Assembly: GCA_050946655.1 (NCBI GenBank)
Contig: JBMNVE010000088.1
Coordinates: 1 to 5,413 of the forward strand
Direction of reading: 5' to 3'
Length of the DNA stretch: 5,413 nt
DNA from: JAXGRD01 sp050946655
GTDB taxonomy: Bacteria; Bacillota; Clostridia; Peptostreptococcales; Anaerovoracaceae
Shown here piece after piece: positions 1 through 5,413 of the stretch. The notes below the pieces were generated by a model that saw nothing but the letters and a program-made list of their open reading frames with translations, was not told the DNA's origin and made no database searches. Position numbers and translations under genes: made by a program. How positions within the stretch are numbered: the stretch's first letter is position 1; every line of letters begins with the position of its first letter.

Positions 1-150
1 CAAGGAGTACAAGGAGGTCGCAAAGAGACAGATGGCTTTACTGAAGATAGCGTAAGGGATCATTCGGAGATCTGGATGACAGGAGTTTATACAGGAAATG
101 AATTTACACACAAAAAGGGACTTGACCAGCAATGTGAACAATAATAACAT
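1..150 (-). CDS. Possible small hydrophobic protein, partial (runs off left edge)
   Basis: An ATG at 150-148 is preceded by AGGAGG at 164-159 with 8-nt spacing, one of the strongest ribosome binding sites in the window. The frame stays open for all 50 codons to the window edge. It begins MLLLFTLLVKSLFVCKF, a hydrophobic start that could be a membrane segment or signal anchor, and contains several Cys residues. The part over bases 1-55 is antisense to the apparent end of a plus-strand gene, and Cys/Ser/Leu-rich composition is typical of spurious antisense translation. It lies in the same direction as the methyltransferase operon, 86 nt after its last stop, so it could be a distal member. I recognise no family. 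The translation signal is the only strong evidence. Confidence 0.25.
   Translation of the reverse strand, partial: MLLLFTLLVKSLFVCKFISCINSCHPDLRMIPYAIFSKAICLFATSLYSL
2..55 (+). CDS. C-terminal end of an unidentified convergent gene (partial)
   Basis: A plus-strand frame is open from the window edge to a TAA at 53-55 and encodes the 17 residues KEYKEVAKRQMALLKIA. The peptide is rich in Lys/Glu with regularly placed hydrophobic residues, as in an amphipathic helix at a protein C-terminus. Its codons (AAG, GAG, CTG, GTC) resemble those of the other genes here. The start and most of the gene lie outside the window, so no family can be named. If real, it converges on the rlmD-type gene with about 180 bases between the two stops. 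The competing reading is the minus-strand small frame across the same bases; 17 codons is too short to decide. Confidence 0.45.
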   Translation, partial: KEYKEVAKRQMALLKIA

Positions 151-156
151 TTTTAT

Positions 157-165
157 CTCCTCCTC
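157..165 (-). promoter_or_regulatory. Strong ribosome binding site before the ATG at 150
   Basis: The minus strand reads GAGGAGGAG here, followed by an A-rich 6-nt stretch and ATG. The spacing from AGGAGG to ATG is 8 nt, close to ideal for Firmicutes. The same AGGAGGAGA string occurs again at 232-224, just after the rlmD-type stop codon. The match is exact, but whether it serves a real gene depends on the small frame downstream. Confidence 0.4.
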
Positions 166-236
166 AAATCAAGCTAATAATATCTTAAATTATTTCCCAT
201 TAGTCCTTTCGTATGCAAGAGCGTCTCCTCCTACAT

Positions 237-1646
237 CTACTCCCTTTTCCTCGTAAGAAGCGCCACCACTTCCACATGATTGGTCCACGGGAAATTATCT
301 GCCGGGGTGGCCTCCACAAACTCGTACCCTTGCTCCCGTAAGATCTTAATATCCCTTGCCAGAGTCCCGGGGTCGCAGGACATGTAAACGATCCGGTCGG
401 GACTCGTCTTTACCACTGCATCCAGCAGGGCCGGATGACATCCCACCCTGGGAGGATCCAAAATGACCACATCAGCGTTTTTTGCTACCTCCACCAGGGC
501 ATTATCCCCTTCGCCTGCTAAAAGCTTAGGAAGGACTTCTTCGGCCCTTCCGTGGAGGAATTGGGCATTGACGATGCCGTTGATCACCGCATTGCGGTTG
601 GCATCCAGGATGGCCTGTTTTTCTTCCTCTATCCCCAGCACATATCCGGCTTCACCTGCACAGTAAAGACCGATGGTCCCGATGCCGCAGTACAGGTCCA
701 GAACATTTTCCTTCCCCGTCAAATTGGCGTACCTGCAAACTGTATCGTAGAGGATCTCTGTCATCACCGGGTTGACCTGGAAAAAACTCCTGGGGGATAT
801 CTCAACTTCCAAATCGCCTACCTTTTCCAGTATGGTCTTCTTGCCGGCCAAATAAATCAGATCCTTTTCATTGTCCAGCACGACGCTGTGCAGATCGTAT
901 CCTGTCTGGGAAATGGCTTCGCTGAGCATGCCCACCATCTTCTCACCGTTGGGTATGCCCTTGCCGTTGATCCCCAGGACCACCATGACTTCACCGGTGG
1001 CAAAACCGGTCTTGACTACCATGTTCTTCATGAGGCCCTGCTTCCACTTTTCGTCCCAGGCCGTGATATTGTCTTCTTCCATGAACCTGCGGAGAACCTC
1101 CGCCGCTGCCATGACAGCCGGGCTCTGTATCCTGCAATCCACACAGTGAAAAACCCTGTGACTGCCGGCCTCATAAAAGCCCACGCCCACAGGTCCTAAG
1201 TTCTCTATGATGCCACCCTTTTTCATAATATTTCCGCCGGTGCTGATGGCCAGGGTGGCCTTGTTTCGGTAATGCAGGGGATCTTCCATGGGGATTATGG
1301 GATTGACTTTTGGATCCCTCAAGCCAGCCAGCCTGACCAGCTTGTCTCGGACCTGCTTTTCCTTGATGTGCAACTGATGTCCGTACTCTATTTCGCCGTA
1401 TGGACATCCACCGCATTCTTCTCCGTGAATACAAAAGTCCTTTTGGCGCCAAGGAGATGCTTCATCCACCGACACCAGATCGCCAAAGGCATAATTCTTC
1501 TTCAGTTTGGTCAGCTTTGCGGTCACCTTGTCTCCGGGGATGGGCCCGGGAACGAAGACCGCCATGCTATCCGCCTTTCCGATGGCTAGACCCTGATTGC
1601 TCATATCTACGATATCCAGTTCTACAAGCTGCCCCTTTTTAAACAT
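237..1646 (-). CDS. rlmD: 23S rRNA (uracil-C5)-methyltransferase, RlmD/RlmCD (RumA) family
   Basis: Predicted to make 5-methyluridine in 23S rRNA (U1939, and possibly also U747 as in Firmicute RlmCD enzymes) using S-adenosylmethionine. The product has 469 residues. An N-terminal TRAM RNA-binding domain spans about 3-60. Cys72, Cys78 and Cys81 (C-x5-C-x2-C), with Cys171 as the likely fourth ligand, match the [4Fe-4S] site of RumA. The catalytic domain shows SFFQVNP (287-293), the SAM loop VLDLYCGIGTIG (315-326), DPPRVGC (397-403), the nucleophile Cys424 in YMSCDPGTLARD and the general base Glu459 near the C-terminus. I chose the ATG at 1646 because AGGAG (1661-1657) lies 10 nt upstream; an in-frame GTG at 1655 has only 1 nt of spacing. 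It is the last clear gene of the four-gene operon, 15 nt after the thioesterase stop. Family is certain; the exact target uridine is inferred. Confidence 0.95.
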   Translation of the reverse strand: MFKKGQLVELDIVDMSNQGLAIGKADSMAVFVPGPIPGDKVTAKLTKLKKNYAFGDLVSVDEASPWRQKDFCIHGEECGGCPYGEIEYGHQLHIKEKQVRDKLVRLAGLRDPKVNPIIPMEDPLHYRNKATLAISTGGNIMKKGGIIENLGPVGVGFYEAGSHRVFHCVDCRIQSPAVMAAAEVLRRFMEEDNITAWDEKWKQGLMKNMVVKTGFATGEVMVVLGINGKGIPNGEKMVGMLSEAISQTGYDLHSVVLDNEKDLIYLAGKKTILEKVGDLEVEISPRSFFQVNPVMTEILYDTVCRYANLTGKENVLDLYCGIGTIGLYCAGEAGYVLGIEEEKQAILDANRNAVINGIVNAQFLHGRAEEVLPKLLAGEGDNALVEVAKNADVVILDPPRVGCHPALLDAVVKTSPDRIVYMSCDPGTLARDIKILREQGYEFVEATPADNFPWTNHVEVVALLTRKRE

Positions 1647-1661
1647 TTCCTGCACACTCCT

Positions 1662-2081
1662 TTACTTTCCCATGGCCTCTGCCACCATGGCATGAAGTCC
1701 GGGATTCAGCTTCTTGAAGTTGATCGGCTTCATTTCCGGAGAGGTCACCGCATGTTTGGTGCTCCCCGTCACGCAAACTTCTCCCGTTTCTTTCTTGATG
1801 ATCTCATAGGACATCTCTACGGTGGATGCCTTCAGGAGGCTGCACCATGTTCTGATCACAAGAAGATCGTCATATCTGGCGGGAGTCTTGTACTTGCAAT
1901 GGGCCTCCGCTACGGGAAGCCAGGTGTTTTCTTCTTCCATCCGCTTATAGGGGTAGCCCAGGTGGCGGAGGAATTCCGTTCTGCCAATCTCAAACCACTT
2001 GATGTAGTTCGCATAGTAAACTATGCCCATGGCATCGGTATCTGCGTAGACTACTCGTATTTCTGTTTCATTGATTATCAT
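1662..2081 (-). CDS. YbgC/FadM-type acyl-CoA thioesterase (4HBT hotdog fold)
   Basis: Predicted cytoplasmic enzyme that hydrolyses acyl-CoA thioesters to free acid and CoA; chain-length preference cannot be read from sequence. At 139 residues it is a normal single-domain hotdog protein. The family signature is complete near the N-terminus: YADTDAMGIVYYANY (12-26), where Asp16 matches the catalytic Asp of 4-hydroxybenzoyl-CoA thioesterase and YbgC, followed by FEIGRTEFLRHLG on the long helix. The ATG directly abuts the TAA of rsmE, and GGAG (2091-2088) sits 6 nt upstream inside the rsmE end, so translation is probably coupled. It lies between ribosome-modification genes and has no tol-pal genes near it, unlike E. 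coli ybgC. Its role here is unknown; thioester proofreading or acid production in fermentation are both possible. Confidence 0.92.
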   Translation of the reverse strand: MIINETEIRVVYADTDAMGIVYYANYIKWFEIGRTEFLRHLGYPYKRMEEENTWLPVAEAHCKYKTPARYDDLLVIRTWCSLLKASTVEMSYEIIKKETGEVCVTGSTKHAVTSPEMKPINFKKLNPGLHAMVAEAMGK

Positions 2082-2819
2082 TTACAACTCCAATTCATAC
2101 ATGCACATGGCCAGCGCCGCTATTCCTGCCGTTTCCGTGCGTAGGATGGTTTTTCCCAGTGAAACGCATTCGGTCTGTGCATTTTTTAGTATTTCGGCCT
2201 CGCGAGGGCTGAATCCCCCTTCCGGTCCGATGATGATGGCCACCTTCTCCGGTTTTTCCTCTTGGTTTCTCAGAGCAAACTTGATGGTCTTCTCCTCTTC
2301 CTCTTCGTAGGGGAAGAGAACCAACTGAAATTTGTTCAACCGGCTGACCATGTCGGTAAAGTCTGTTTCCTGACGAATTTCAGGAACGATCCCCCGGCCA
2401 CATTGTTTGGCTGCCTCTTCTGCAATGGTCCGCAACCTGACCAAGCGTTTCCAGAAGTTCCCCTTATCGCTTACTACGGTGCGATCCATGAAGACGGGAA
2501 CAATGGTGGACACCCCCAATTCAGTGGTTTTCTGGACAGTCAGGTCCATCTTTCCCTGCTTGGGGACACCCTGAAATAGGGTGACCTTGGTCACAGGCTC
2601 CCTTGCAAATTTCTGTTTATCTAAGATCAATATTTCTGCACCATCGTCATAGACCCCAATGATCTCGCCACTATACTCCCACTGACGGCCATCGGAGACT
2701 TGGATGATATCCCCTTTATCCAACCGGAGCACCTTACGGATATGGTGCAGATCGTCAGCACTGTCGATTCGAATGCTTTTTTGACCGATGTTCTCCGGCT
2801 CTACAAAAAATCTACTCAT
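2082..2819 (-). CDS. rsmE: 16S rRNA (uracil(1498)-N3)-methyltransferase RsmE
   Basis: Predicted to methylate N3 of U1498 in helix 44 of 16S rRNA, near the decoding centre, using S-adenosylmethionine. The 245-residue product has the family's usual length. A PUA-like RNA-binding domain covers about 1-70, with the conserved HHIRKVLRL at 25-33. The SPOUT methyltransferase domain follows, with KTTELGV (97-103), EAAKQCGR (135-142), IGPEGGFSPRE (197-207) and LGKTILRTETA (221-231) forming the trefoil-knot SAM site. Its ATG overlaps the prmA stop (ATGAGTAG, 8 nt), and no Shine-Dalgarno lies at a useful distance: the nearest GGAG is 17 nt upstream. It is therefore probably translated by ribosomes finishing prmA. 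prmA-rsmE adjacency is common in Firmicutes. There are no anomalies in the catalytic motifs. Confidence 0.96.
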   Translation of the reverse strand: MSRFFVEPENIGQKSIRIDSADDLHHIRKVLRLDKGDIIQVSDGRQWEYSGEIIGVYDDGAEILILDKQKFAREPVTKVTLFQGVPKQGKMDLTVQKTTELGVSTIVPVFMDRTVVSDKGNFWKRLVRLRTIAEEAAKQCGRGIVPEIRQETDFTDMVSRLNKFQLVLFPYEEEEEKTIKFALRNQEEKPEKVAIIIGPEGGFSPREAEILKNAQTECVSLGKTILRTETAGIAALAMCMYELEL

Positions 2820-3726
2820 ATTTTGCTAATATGGCGCTCCATTCGCCCATTTGATGAATTTCACAGATTTCCAATCCTTCCTCCTTCAATTTATCCAGCA
2901 CCATTTCCTCTTTTTCCACAAGGATTCCCGAAGATATGAAATAGCCTCCTTTGCTTAAGTGTTTTTTCACATGCTCCGCCAAAATCATGATGACCTCCGC
3001 CACCAAGTTGGCAACCACTATATCTGCCACATAGTCCAGGCCCTTGGTCAGGTCACCGGCTACAATGGTGATCTCCTCTTCTCTGGCGTTTTTCTTAACA
3101 TTCTCAATGGCGATTCCCACTGCCACCGGGTCGATATCCACCCCCAGAACATCTCGGCTTCCCAGCATGGATGCACCGATGGCCAGTATACCTGACCCCG
3201 TTCCCACATCCAATACTTTTTTTCCTTGGCATCCTACCTGTTCCATGAGTTCTGCGCACATGGATGTGGTGGCATGATCTCCGGTACCGAAGGCCATCCC
3301 CGGATCCATGTCCATATAATCTCTTCCGGCGATCCCGTCATGGTCTTCCCATGAGGGCACCACGAGAATACCTTCCGTCAATTGCAGGGATCGAAAGTGT
3401 TCTTTATAGCTGTCCTTCCACTCCCCATCATCGGCGGTGCGACAGGAGATTTTCCAATTTCTGTTCTTTCCTTCAAGGACTATTTCTTCGGCAAGAGCAT
3501 TTTCCTCTTCCTCCAAGTAAAGGGTGATGGCCGACGGCCATTTCTTCTTTCTCCATAATTCTTCATCCACATAATCCCAATCATGGGGATGCTGCTTATC
3601 CAGTATTTCATCCACGACGGTAGGATCTTCCACAGAAAAAGAGGAAATCCCCTTCTCCGACAGGTATATGCTCACTGCTTCCAGTTCATCGACCTTTGCT
3701 TCTATCCTGATTTCGATGTATTTCAT
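2812..3726 (-). CDS. prmA: Ribosomal protein L11 methyltransferase PrmA
   Basis: Predicted to trimethylate ribosomal protein L11 at lysine and N-terminal amino groups with S-adenosylmethionine. The 304 residues are typical of Firmicute PrmA. An N-terminal L11-recognition domain (about 1-60, starting MKYIEIRIEA) is followed by a linker with WKDSYKEHF (103-111) and a class I Rossmann methyltransferase. Diagnostic motifs are DPGMAFGTGDHATT (141-154), which is specific for PrmA, VLDVGTGSGILAI (171-183), VDIDP (196-200) for SAM ribose binding, and VANL (238-241). The ATG has GGAGG (3737-3733) at 6 nt spacing. This is the first gene of the four-gene cluster, just downstream of a terminator and an extended -10 element, so it should set the expression of the cluster. 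No defect is visible. Confidence 0.97.
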   Translation of the reverse strand: MKYIEIRIEAKVDELEAVSIYLSEKGISSFSVEDPTVVDEILDKQHPHDWDYVDEELWRKKKWPSAITLYLEEEENALAEEIVLEGKNRNWKISCRTADDGEWKDSYKEHFRSLQLTEGILVVPSWEDHDGIAGRDYMDMDPGMAFGTGDHATTSMCAELMEQVGCQGKKVLDVGTGSGILAIGASMLGSRDVLGVDIDPVAVGIAIENVKKNAREEEITIVAGDLTKGLDYVADIVVANLVAEVIMILAEHVKKHLSKGGYFISSGILVEKEEMVLDKLKEEGLEICEIHQMGEWSAILAKYE

Positions 3727-3744
3727 GGTTTTCCTCCAAGTAAC

Positions 3745-3753
3745 AGTATACCA
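3745..3753 (-). promoter_or_regulatory. Candidate extended -10 promoter for the prmA operon
   Basis: The minus strand reads TGGTATACT, a TGn extended -10 followed by TATACT (five of six to TATAAT). It lies between the aldehyde dehydrogenase terminator and the prmA start, where a promoter is expected. The matching -35 region at 17-18 nt falls inside the terminator hairpin and resembles TTGACA poorly, which fits an extended -10 promoter. Transcription would start near 3738, giving a leader of only about 12 nt that begins almost at the Shine-Dalgarno. The start site is an inference. Confidence 0.5.
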
Positions 3754-3754
3754 T

Positions 3755-3784
3755 AAAACCCCAAAAGGTAGACACCTTTTGGGG
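3755..3784 (-). terminator. Intrinsic terminator of the aldehyde dehydrogenase gene
   Basis: CCCCAAAAGGT (3759-3769) and ACCTTTTGGGG (3774-3784) form a perfect 11-bp stem with a 4-nt loop. In the minus-strand transcript the stem is followed at once by UUUU and then AUGG. On the plus strand no T-run follows, so it acts in one direction. It sits 33 nt after the aldehyde dehydrogenase stop and about 30 nt before prmA, separating the two transcription units. The U-tract is short, so some read-through into prmA is possible. Confidence 0.85.
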
Positions 3785-3789
3785 CTGAT

Positions 3790-3808
3790 CCCAGGTTCTG
3801 TTCCCGGG
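3790..3808 (-). other. Second, weaker hairpin upstream of the terminator
   Basis: In the minus-strand RNA, CCCGGG (3808-3803) can pair with CCUGGG (3795-3790) through six pairs including one G-U, around a 7-nt loop. It starts 9 nt after the aldehyde dehydrogenase stop and 5 nt before the main terminator stem. It has no U-tract of its own. It may protect the mRNA 3' end, or be chance. Confidence 0.3.
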
Positions 3809-3817
3809 AAAATATAT

Positions 3818-5314
3818 TTATCGCTCCGGATACCAGCCTACGATACCCGGGTTCAGGTTGATCACCATCTGCTTCGTCTCCTGAAACTCCCTCAGTCCGT
3901 GGGGCCCTAAGTCACGGCCGATCCCTGACATTTTATAACCACCCCAAGGCCCTTCAGTAAAGCAGGCGTTATTGCAGTTGATCCAGGTGATCCCGGCTCG
4001 AATTTCCTTTGCTGTGCGAAGGGCTTTGCTTCCGTCTCCGGTAAAAACCATTCCTCCCAGTCCGTAAATCGTATCATTGGCCATGGCCACGGCTTCTTCC
4101 TCCGTCTGAAACGTCTGTACCGTCACCACCGGACCAAATATCTCCTCTTTTAAGATTCGCATCTCCGGGGTGCAATGGTCAAAGACAGTGGGTTTTATGA
4201 AATACCCGTCTTTGCAATCCCCTTGCAGGTACCTTTCCCCTCCGCACACACAGTTGGCGCCTTCTTCCTTTCCGATTTGGATGTAGTTCATCACCGTATC
4301 CATTTGCTCTCGAGAGACCACGGGCCCCATATCCGGATCATCTAAAGGCCGTCCAAGGATCAGCCCCTCTGCCCTCTCACAGAGCCTATCCACAAATGCA
4401 TCTTTCACCGATTCTTCCACCAGTATCCTTGCACCGGCTGAGCAAATCTGTCCTTGGTTGTAAAAGGCACCCAACATGGCCCATTCAACTGCCCCTTCCA
4501 GGTCTCCATCGGCAAAGATGATATTGGGAGACTTTCCACCCAGTTCCAAGCTGAGTTTTTTCATGTTCCCTACGGCGGCATAGGCAATCCCCTGTCCCAC
4601 GGCCGTGCTCCCTGTAAAGGACAACATGTCAACTTCTTTGTTCTCTGCAAGTTCCTGCCCTACTTCGCTGCCACCGCCCATGACCAAGTTCACCGTTCCC
4701 CTTGGCAGTCCGACTTTTTCCAGGATCTCAAACAGGATCACCGATGATAGAGGCGTAACGGATGCAGGCTTGAACACGATGGAATTTCCGGCAGCCAGCG
4801 CCGGAGCGATTTTCCACACCGCCATGAGAAAAGGATAATTCCAGGGGGTGATCAAGGCGCAAACACCGATGGGCTCCTGCAGTGTATAGGTATGCATCTC
4901 TCCAAAGTTGTGGTGAACATCATAGACTTCCCCATAGGGAGCCCGGATCAGACCGGCATAATAGCGAAAGCAATGGATGCCGTCCTGGATGTCGGCTGTC
5001 GCCTCCCGCAATGGTTTTCCGTGGTTCATGGACTCTATTTCTGCGATTTCTTCTATGCGTTTTTCTATCTCATCTGCAACTTTTAGGAGGACGTCTGCCC
5101 TTCCCTGGGCGTCCATCCTTCTCCAGCTCCCCTCAGAATAAAATGCCTCCTTTGCCGCCTTCACCGCTCTGCGTACATCTTGCCTATCGCACTGAGAAGC
5201 CGCCGCAAAAGGCTCTCCGTTGTAGGGGTTGATGACCTCTCTTTCTCTTCCCCTTCCTTTGACCCATTCTCCATTGATAAAGTTCAGTTCTAATTCCAAA
5301 TTATTCTTTTCCAT
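3818..5314 (-). CDS. Aldehyde dehydrogenase, betaine-aldehyde dehydrogenase (BetB/GbsA) type
   Basis: Predicted cytoplasmic NAD(P)-dependent oxidation of an aldehyde to its acid, most likely betaine aldehyde to glycine betaine or a related aminoaldehyde. The 498 residues are full length. Visible motifs are ITPWNYPFLMAVWKIAPA (oxyanion Asn159), FKPAS (Lys182), FTGSTAVG (233-240) of the cofactor fold, LELGGKSPN with base Glu257, GQICSAGAR with nucleophile Cys291, EEIFGPV with Glu391, and PWGGYKMSGIGRDLG near the end. Tyr160, Trp167, Tyr285 and Trp457 fall at or next to the aromatic-box positions of plant betaine aldehyde dehydrogenase, with Trp285 replaced by Tyr; Cys451 also has a counterpart there. 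The C-terminus NLNPGIVGWY resembles GbsA. The start at 5314 is chosen because AGGAGG lies 8 nt upstream; an in-frame GTG at 5374 has no binding site. No choline-oxidising partner is in the window, so the substrate remains inferred. Confidence 0.93.
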   Translation of the reverse strand: MEKNNLELELNFINGEWVKGRGREREVINPYNGEPFAAASQCDRQDVRRAVKAAKEAFYSEGSWRRMDAQGRADVLLKVADEIEKRIEEIAEIESMNHGKPLREATADIQDGIHCFRYYAGLIRAPYGEVYDVHHNFGEMHTYTLQEPIGVCALITPWNYPFLMAVWKIAPALAAGNSIVFKPASVTPLSSVILFEILEKVGLPRGTVNLVMGGGSEVGQELAENKEVDMLSFTGSTAVGQGIAYAAVGNMKKLSLELGGKSPNIIFADGDLEGAVEWAMLGAFYNQGQICSAGARILVEESVKDAFVDRLCERAEGLILGRPLDDPDMGPVVSREQMDTVMNYIQIGKEEGANCVCGGERYLQGDCKDGYFIKPTVFDHCTPEMRILKEEIFGPVVTVQTFQTEEEAVAMANDTIYGLGGMVFTGDGSKALRTAKEIRAGITWINCNNACFTEGPWGGYKMSGIGRDLGPHGLREFQETKQMVINLNPGIVGWYPER

Positions 5315-5322
5315 GTCGATTT

Positions 5323-5328
5323 CCTCCT
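5323..5328 (-). promoter_or_regulatory. Ribosome binding site of the aldehyde dehydrogenase gene
   Basis: The minus strand reads AGGAGG followed by 8 nt and the ATG at 5314-5312. This site decides the start: it rules out the 20-codon longer version from a GTG at 5374, which would also begin at the edge of the palindrome. Confidence 0.85.
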
Positions 5329-5374
5329 GACAGATCATGTTTTCCACTATCAGTGTACTGGAGCAAATCTTCAC

Positions 5375-5398
5375 AAAATATTGTTATGACAATATTTT
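5375..5398. promoter_or_regulatory. Perfect palindrome, likely operator upstream of the aldehyde dehydrogenase
   Basis: AAAATATTGT (5375-5384) and ACAATATTTT (5389-5398) are exact inverted repeats around a 4-bp spacer, with the centre about 72 bp upstream of the ATG. The core TTGT-n4-ACAA resembles two-fold symmetric sites of dimeric repressors (GntR-type sites have a similar GT...AC core), but I cannot name the regulator. The best -10 candidate downstream is TACACT (5357-5352), which would place the palindrome across the -35 region. There is no good -35 match, so the promoter is not called separately. Confidence 0.5.
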
Positions 5399-5413
5399 TT
5401 ATAATTATTTTGT

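Noticed and set aside
131..154. AATGT/ACATT repeat followed by TTTTT as a plus-strand terminator
   Set aside because: The stem is only 5 bp, nearly all A-T, with an 11-nt loop. The T-run alone is not sufficient.
176..194. AT-only inverted repeat AATAAT/ATTATT as a terminator for the methyltransferase operon
   Set aside because: The stem has only six A-T pairs with a 7-nt loop and no proper T-run follows on the minus strand. It would be too weak to stop transcription.
552..1199. Plus-strand frame of 215 codons inside the 23S rRNA methyltransferase gene
   Set aside because: It is entirely antisense to a gene with complete catalytic motifs, has no ribosome binding site that stands out, and its peptide matches no recognisable family. 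Other frames overlapping the five genes were discarded for the same reason.
1647..1655. GTG at 1655 as the start of the 23S rRNA methyltransferase
   Set aside because: The AGGAG site ends only 1 nt before this GTG, which is too close for initiation. The ATG at 1646 is 10 nt away and directly precedes the conserved KKGQ start of the TRAM domain.
5315..5374. Longer aldehyde dehydrogenase from a GTG at 5374
   Set aside because: It lacks a Shine-Dalgarno, and the extra 20 residues are not family-like. The ATG at 5314 has AGGAGG at 8 nt.
5375..5400. Upstream palindrome read as a plus-strand terminator because T bases follow it
   Set aside because: The stem is almost pure A-T and no plus-strand gene ends nearby. 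Its position ahead of a gene start fits an operator better.

Overview
The window looks like chromosomal DNA of a Gram-positive bacterium, most likely an anaerobic Firmicute of the Clostridia type with mid-range GC. The evidence is strong AGGAGG-type Shine-Dalgarno sites with 6-10 nt spacing, tightly packed same-strand genes, an intrinsic terminator with a U-tract, and the protein types themselves. No mobile element, CRISPR array, tRNA or rRNA is visible. All five complete genes lie on the minus strand, so they read from right to left.

Right side (about 3750-5413): a long-chain-independent, NAD(P)-type aldehyde dehydrogenase of the betaine-aldehyde dehydrogenase (BetB/GbsA) type, preceded by a strong ribosome binding site and by a perfect 10+10 bp palindrome that may be an operator. 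The gene ends in an 11-bp perfect hairpin with a T-run, a clear intrinsic terminator.

Middle and left (237-3726): a compact four-gene cluster begins right after that terminator, with an extended -10 promoter candidate. The order is prmA (ribosomal protein L11 methyltransferase), rsmE (16S rRNA m3U1498 methyltransferase), a YbgC-type acyl-CoA thioesterase, and an RlmD/RlmCD-type 23S rRNA m5U methyltransferase with an Fe-S cluster motif. prmA and rsmE overlap by 8 nt, rsmE and the thioesterase abut (TAA-ATG), and the last gap is 15 nt with the start I prefer. Three of the four genes modify the ribosome with S-adenosylmethionine. The thioesterase is the functional outsider.

Left edge (1-236): this part is ambiguous. 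A plus-strand frame that looks like the last 17 codons of a convergent gene ends at 55. On the minus strand, a strong ribosome binding site and ATG at 150 open a short hydrophobic frame that leaves the window at position 1. Both cannot easily be real over bases 1-55. I favour the plus-strand gene end, without certainty. I found no convincing terminator after the methyltransferase operon.

Overall the window is mostly ordinary housekeeping content. The points worth a second look are the palindrome, the left-edge translation signals, the terminator-promoter junction and the thioesterase inside a ribosome-modification operon. I see no clear sign of an undescribed system.
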